A program made the position numbers and the translations under genes. A DNA stretch of 15,366 bases from Saccoglossus kowalevskii (Eukaryota > Hemichordata > Enteropneusta > Harrimaniidae): the NCBI RefSeq assembly GCF_000003605.2, contig NW_003132351.1, positions 130,013 to 145,378 of the forward strand, in the 5' to 3' direction. How positions within the stretch are numbered: the first letter of the stretch is position 1; each line of letters opens with the position of its first letter. Positions 1 to 15,366 of this stretch are shown here, piece by piece. The notes beneath the pieces are model-generated. The model searched no databases and had not been told where the DNA came from. It saw nothing but the letters and a program-made list of their open reading frames with translations.

Positions 1-15
1 CACACTAACTGCAAA

Positions 16-47
16 GACTCCCATTTTGTGCTTCGCACATGGGAGTC
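16..47. repeat. Hairpin (13 bp of stem with a 3-nt bulge)
   Basis: GACTCCCAT (16-24) pairs perfectly with ATGGGAGTC (39-47). Inside, GTGC (28-31) pairs with GCAC (35-38) around a TTC loop, leaving a TTT bulge on one side. It may be an end of an inserted repeat element or a foldback. No function is assigned. Confidence 0.6.
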
Positions 48-420
48 AATGATGCTAGACTACATTCTAATAATCACCTGATAGATGTTTTGACTTATTA
101 TTAGCAGTTTTGCTCCACTAATTGGAAACATTTCATGTTTTCATAGCTAGAAAAAGCTGCCATTCACACATCTATGTAACCGCAATTAATTCTGGAAAAT
201 ATTGAAATGATGGTACTCGTGAGTGGAAAGATTAATGTTTTCAAAAATAGTTAGTTTGACATGTGCTCACTACCAGTCTTTACCATCCTTTGACTCAGAT
301 GCATCTGCGACCGCCAAAATAGGTCCTTGAACGACCGCTATAATAATAATATGTGATTATTATGAGGACATGCATGTACTGCAAAGTATGCACTAAGACA
401 GTATAGCGGCATCTTGAATT

Positions 421-464
421 TTCAAGGTGAATGTTCCGGCGAAGCACTCCACTATCACCTTGAA
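421..464. repeat. Inverted repeat of 10 bp
   Basis: TTCAAGGTGA (421-430) is the exact reverse complement of TCACCTTGAA (455-464), with a 24-bp spacer. A further nested pair lies just upstream: CCGCTATA near 335-342 against TATAGCGG near 401-408. Several dyads clustered this way suggest a decayed foldback element across about 325-465. Confidence 0.5.
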
Positions 465-528
465 GTATTTCATTAGGACTATGTGTATGTGACAATGCCC
501 TCACAGTTTAGAATCAGTTTAACAACAG

Positions 529-648
529 CCAATCATATTACTTCTTTCTTCAACGCACTTGGCCAAGTTATCAAAATCTTCGAGGCGGAGCTAAGTCACT
601 AAACGCTCCACATTGCTATTTAAGACGCGCACCACTCTACCATGTATT
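529..648 (+). promoter_or_regulatory. Possible promoter-like cluster (CCAAT, GC-box-like, TATA-like)
   Basis: CCAAT (529-533), GAGGCGGAGC (near 582-591) and TATTTAA (617-623) occur in the order and spacing seen in animal promoters. They are short motifs that also arise by chance in AT-rich DNA, and no first exon is evident downstream. Weak inference. Confidence 0.2.
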
Positions 649-1059
649 TCTATGGACTTTGCGCAAGCTGCTGTGCACTGATCAAAAAGTCGGTGAAAAT
701 AGCTAAAATCGAGAAAACAGCACAAACTTAACTTTGAAGAAATCCAACCAAATTTAAATATGTTGCATATGTAGGGGGTGACAACAACCATCCCAAAATA
801 CCGTTTTCTGTGAATTTATTGGCCTTTGTTTCACCATGATGGTTGCCAGGCGGTGAAAATGCCTGACCCGAGAATAAATGTCGCTGAGCACAGCTAAAGC
901 TGTGTTGGCTTGGATGTCGAGGCGATACAGTGACAATATCCATACATCATGCAACTCACTGATATTCAGACCAAAGCTATTCAAGCTTTACTTAATACCG
1001 GTAATAGTGGTAATAGTGTTGTCACCACTGTTGACTGTTATAGAAGAGTAGGTGTTATA

Positions 1060-1330
1060 CCCCAAAGCTCGTGATATCACTGCAACACATATCGGCAGTA
1101 ATGAAGCCGAAAACATCAGAAATGCAGAGCTCCGAGCGCTTTCTGGCAGTCTTTGTAACAAAGCTTTCTATTGGTCGGTAAACTTTCTATCGCGCAACCA
1201 CGTGACATACACGGTTATGAATGGAATTACCGCACGGTGTTGTAGAGGGAGGAACAACACCGTGCAGGCAGACGATGGTATAGCGGGCGTATCGATCGGT
1301 ATGCAGTTGAGGTCACTGTGACCGCATACT
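1060..1330. other. CpG-dense patch with a 12-bp perfect inverted repeat and a palindrome
   Basis: This stretch has about twenty CpG dinucleotides in some 260 bp, unlike the AT-rich DNA around it, and includes a CACGTG E-box near 1199-1204. GCACGGTGTTGT (1232-1243) pairs perfectly with ACAACACCGTGC (1254-1265) around a 10-nt loop, and GGTCACTGTGACC (1311-1323) is a palindrome. It could be an unmethylated promoter-type region or the remains of a mobile element. The sequence alone does not decide. Confidence 0.4.
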
Positions 1331-1893
1331 GTCTGAGTGCATAGTATCCTTGTTATAACCTTATTATTATACATCTTTTCCTCTCAGGAATACATCATGG
1401 GAATGCTGAAATCCAAAATGTTTAGTGAACTTCTTTGTGTGGGGTCCGGTCAAACCCCGGGGGGCAACCATGTTTGTTTTTTATTATTAGAGGACGATTA
1501 TGCGCGTAATCATTCCTAATTTGGATGAAAATACCCAGTGCAATACCACAAAACTTATGGCATTACAATGACAGATGTATAATAATAATTTTTATTAACA
1601 CATAACATTTCTCACAAGGAGTGATAAGGATTACAATAGGAGAAAAAAATTAAAGGGCGGCAGTCGTCATGCCGCGTCCTGTTTGATATGAGACTCATAG
1701 CGATGTATACAACGCTTGTAAAATATATTGTTTATTGACGACCACCTCGCTTTAAGCTCAAAGGTGTGAGTTGCTTCAGAGCTATGTTGTATACTGATAC
1801 TATTATTTTGAAATTATCTGTGTTATACAGAAGTCGGAAGAGCTTGTTTGGATTTGAATCTACATTTTTAAATACTTTTAATAATTTACCATA

Positions 1894-1981
1894 ACTGTGA
1901 ACGAAAAAGCTACTGTTACTATCAGCAAAACAGTGAGCGATATTGCTATTCTGCTGGTTGGTTTGCTTTTTCGTTCACAGT
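1894..1981. repeat. 88-bp foldback with 17-bp perfect terminal inverted repeats
   Basis: Bases 1894-1910 (ACTGTGAACGAAAAAGC) are the exact reverse complement of 1965-1981. The 54-bp interior shows weaker continued complementarity. It fits a tiny MITE-like or foldback element. A clear target-site duplication is not visible. Confidence 0.6.
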
Positions 1982-2833
1982 AACCCATCCATGGGCAACC
2001 TGTAGTTAGTGTGGAAATGTACATCATTAAATATTCATCCATTTCCTGTATTTGATATCTGTATATAGTTGTTATAGCAACAGTATAAATTTCAATAAAT
2101 TACTAGTTTGTTCACGCAGTTATGGAAACAAACAGTCAGATTAAAACGTTTAATTCAAATAATTGCATTTGAATATTACTATGAAATTTAAAATATGAAC
2201 ATCGTGTTGGCATTGACATTTCTGAAATTCTGTCAAATATAGCCGTTGGCATGGTGTGATAGCGATATGGTTCAACTGCAAGACACCATTATCAGTTTTT
2301 CAATTAAAACTCCGACATCAGCATTGCCAATGTAAAATGAAGATTTGCTACTTACTTGCCAAAACTCGTAACACGCACGGAGCGGAAATCTGGAATCCCA
2401 GTAAACAATTCACACCACAGTTGTTGTTTACAAATACTAGTAAAACTACGTCAGTATAAAAAATAGTACTATATCCGCCAGCATAGACTTTCTTAGCAGC
2501 TTACGTAAAAAATAAAAGAACAGTGAAAAATGGTGGGATACATAATTTGTTGCACTGCATATCAGCAAAATAGAACGAAAATGTGTTTACATGTTTACCA
2601 AATTACGTTTTGTAGGGGCGGATGAATATGGTGTCGTCAGGTGGTATCGGAAAAGGGTACTTTATTCGTCGTAAATACACTTTTTCAACTAAAGGGTAAC
2701 AATAATTTATTGTTTGAAATATTTAAATAAAGGAATGCAAAAAAAATGAATAATTTTCTTTTGATTATTTGTTTGAATATTAGTATATACATTACACAGC
2801 GTGTAAATACCAGTTCTTTTAAAATAGCACTGT

Positions 2834-2951
2834 TTGCGGCATGACCTTAGAAAGACTCACAGACACAGATGCACAATCGTGTTGTTATTGGTTGTTGAGT
2901 GTTTTGTTGTGTCTGTCTATTTGACATCACAAGCCGTCAACAAAACGGCGG
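2834..2951 (+). other. Candidate non-coding first exon of the kinase gene, ending at a strong donor
   Basis: A consensus donor GTAAGT at 2952 follows AACGGCGG. The next good acceptor in the sense direction that leads into a known exon is at 4354, giving an intron of about 1.4 kb. Vertebrate ZAK genes carry an untranslated first exon before the ATG exon, so this arrangement is plausible. The 5' limit is unknown, and 2834 is only where one open frame begins. The frame through the donor would encode a hydrophobic stretch, but no start ATG supports it as coding. Confidence 0.3.
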
Positions 2952-3301
2952 GTAAGTGTTTGTTTATTATTTTACACTTCTCAGACATCGTGAACTGGCA
3001 TGAATTATCACATTCATATTTGGGAATTGTGTTGCATCACATCGAGGTGACTGTCTACATGTCTGGCGACCGATCACTGGATGACGATAACATCTCTCTT
3101 GAAGCAGAAAAAATGTCACTATTTCGTCGTTGTTTACAAACATTGTGAATGCATTTATTTGATGTTACGGCATCATAAATAACTATATTCATTTTCACAA
3201 CCCTTCAACAGCAACACCATGACCACCACCATCATAGTCATGCCCTCGCGTCATTTTTTGAATGAAATCGTGACCCTGACGTTTTGATACATACTATGCC
3301 C

Positions 3302-3329
3302 ACAGTCCCTCAACACCTTGAGGGACTGT
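3302..3329. repeat. Perfect 12-bp hairpin with CACC loop
   Basis: ACAGTCCCTCAA (3302-3313) pairs exactly with TTGAGGGACTGT (3318-3329) around a four-base loop. This is a very stable stem for AT-rich flanking DNA. No run of T follows that would suggest a terminator, and it is too short for a microRNA precursor. Confidence 0.65.
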
Positions 3330-3544
3330 AATATGCCAGATAACTTGTGGCACTGGACATGCACAATAATCGATCGTATGATTTTTTCCCCGATTAATAG
3401 ACATGTCTTTATATTTTTCAAGGTTATTGTAACAAAAGTAATGTGTACATGTACTTGGAGAGTATGCTAATGAGGCCTATATGCAATTCTAGGGGTTTCC
3501 CCCTGCGACTACTAGCAGTACAGTATATTGTTACAGTTGAATAG

Positions 3545-3560
3545 TATATATATATATATA
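3545..3560. repeat. (TA)8 microsatellite
   Basis: Eight uninterrupted TA dinucleotides in the non-coding region upstream of the first coding exon. Confidence 0.9.
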
Positions 3561-4265
3561 ACCTGCCTGTGATACTGTCCTGATGGAACACTAAATTATA
3601 TTACTGTCAGTATGCAAGGAATATGCACTGATCTAATTTCACAAGAGATGTATTTTTGTGAATTTTTTAATTTAGTGGAGGGGAAGGGTATATGATGGAC
3701 CAACCCATTTTATAGTTCTCACTGCAAATTCACGATGAAATTCGCTGTAATGTAGATTTATATTTTATTCTGAACCTTAGCTGTAATTAATCATATGCAA
3801 GCATTTGTAGTTCATGATAATACCCTAAATAAAACAATTTTTATATACGGATTTCATGGATTAGTGACATTAATAGAACAGATGCACTTCATCAGAAATT
3901 GAAGATGAAATACATTTTGTAACAGGGTGTGATTTTTATAATACTGAAAGAGAAATACTTTATACAGAATTCACAAATGTTCTCCTGACTTTTCAATCAG
4001 AAAACAATATAAACAAATTCAAAACTATTATTATTACAAAAGAACATAAATTAATCAAGCATGTGACTAAATACTTAAAACTTTGTTTCAAGAAACATGA
4101 CACATAGACATGTACTTATCATACATAATTGTATATCACCACACTATCTCAGGCTAATTTGCCATTTTAAATTACATTTATCTTAATTCTCTTTGACTTT
4201 TATTTTTGTTATTGTTTTTAAAATTTATTATATAACATAACTTTCATTATGGTGTAATAAATTAA

Positions 4266-4266
<1 letters not shown>

Positions 4267-4297
<31 letters not shown>
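4267..4297. repeat. (TTA)10 microsatellite
   Basis: About ten TTA/ATT trinucleotides in a row, ending 57 bases before the acceptor of the start-codon exon. Length variation here could affect the branch-point region, but that is only a possibility. Confidence 0.9.
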
Positions 4298-4299
<2 letters not shown>

Positions 4300-4317
4300 G
4301 GTGGTTAGGAAATATAA

Positions 4318-15366
<11,049 letters not shown>

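Noticed and set aside
754-984. Minus-strand short frames near 590-985
   Set aside because: Two or three overlapping frames of under 80 codons with no recognisable domain and no convincing splice chain.
1398-1519. Possible small exon beginning MGMLKSKMF after a CTCAG acceptor
   Set aside because: The acceptor looks acceptable and the N terminus resembles a myristoylation signal, but there is no clear donor, no recognised family and no partner exon.
1704-1793. GTATACAAC and GTTGTATAC pair
   Set aside because: The 9-bp match is exact but the arms are about 70 bases apart with no other supporting complementarity, so chance is likely.
2834-3148. Plus-strand open frame of 104 codons with a hydrophobic stretch
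   Set aside because: No ATG supports its start, it contains a consensus donor, and nothing downstream joins to it as a membrane protein. Kept only as a possible untranslated exon.

Overview
The window is eukaryotic (animal) genomic DNA. It is AT-rich and holds a gene broken by GT-AG introns of about 0.24 to 1.5 kb, with microsatellites, foldback elements and a DNA transposon in the introns. There is no operon, ribosome-binding site or other prokaryotic feature. The encoded protein is close to vertebrate ZAK/MAP3K20 but longer, so I infer an invertebrate, perhaps a non-vertebrate deuterostome or lophotrochozoan. The sequence does not let me name the taxon with confidence.

Layout. (1) 1-4354: no protein gene I can support. 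This stretch holds several perfect hairpins, a CpG-dense patch near 1060-1330, a candidate non-coding first exon with a GTAAGT donor at 2952, and TA and TTA microsatellites. (2) 4355-15366: one plus-strand gene of at least 14 exons. Joining them gives 2,807 coding bases, i.e. 935 codons plus 2 bases, with every junction in phase and no internal stop. The product has a MAP3K kinase domain (about residues 12-258), a coiled coil (about 287-322), a SAM domain (about 334-405), a YEATS-like or beta-rich domain (about 433-533) and a long low-complexity tail with an RG-rich box (758-787). The window ends inside the tail, at a Gly-Trp-Thr that matches the start of the conserved C-terminal motif of ZAK alpha. 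(3) Introns: a 1.33-kb DNA transposon with 27-bp terminal inverted repeats and a minus-strand relic of an acidic protein tail (intron 3), two small foldback elements (introns 1 and 6), an approximately 130-bp diverged tandem repeat (intron 6), a minisatellite of roughly 28-bp units with higher-order structure (intron 11), and G13 and G14 runs (introns 10 and 12).

Biology. ZAK alpha is the ribosome-associated MAP3K that senses stalled and collided ribosomes and starts p38 and JNK signalling. Everything recognisable in the window belongs to this one gene and its intronic repeats. I did not find an undescribed multi-gene system. The most interesting points are the strong RGG-like box in the tail, an exon that fuses the coiled coil to the start of the SAM domain (which removes the splice boundary used for the short vertebrate isoform ZAK beta), a strong unused donor inside exon 13, and the diverse intronic mobile elements.
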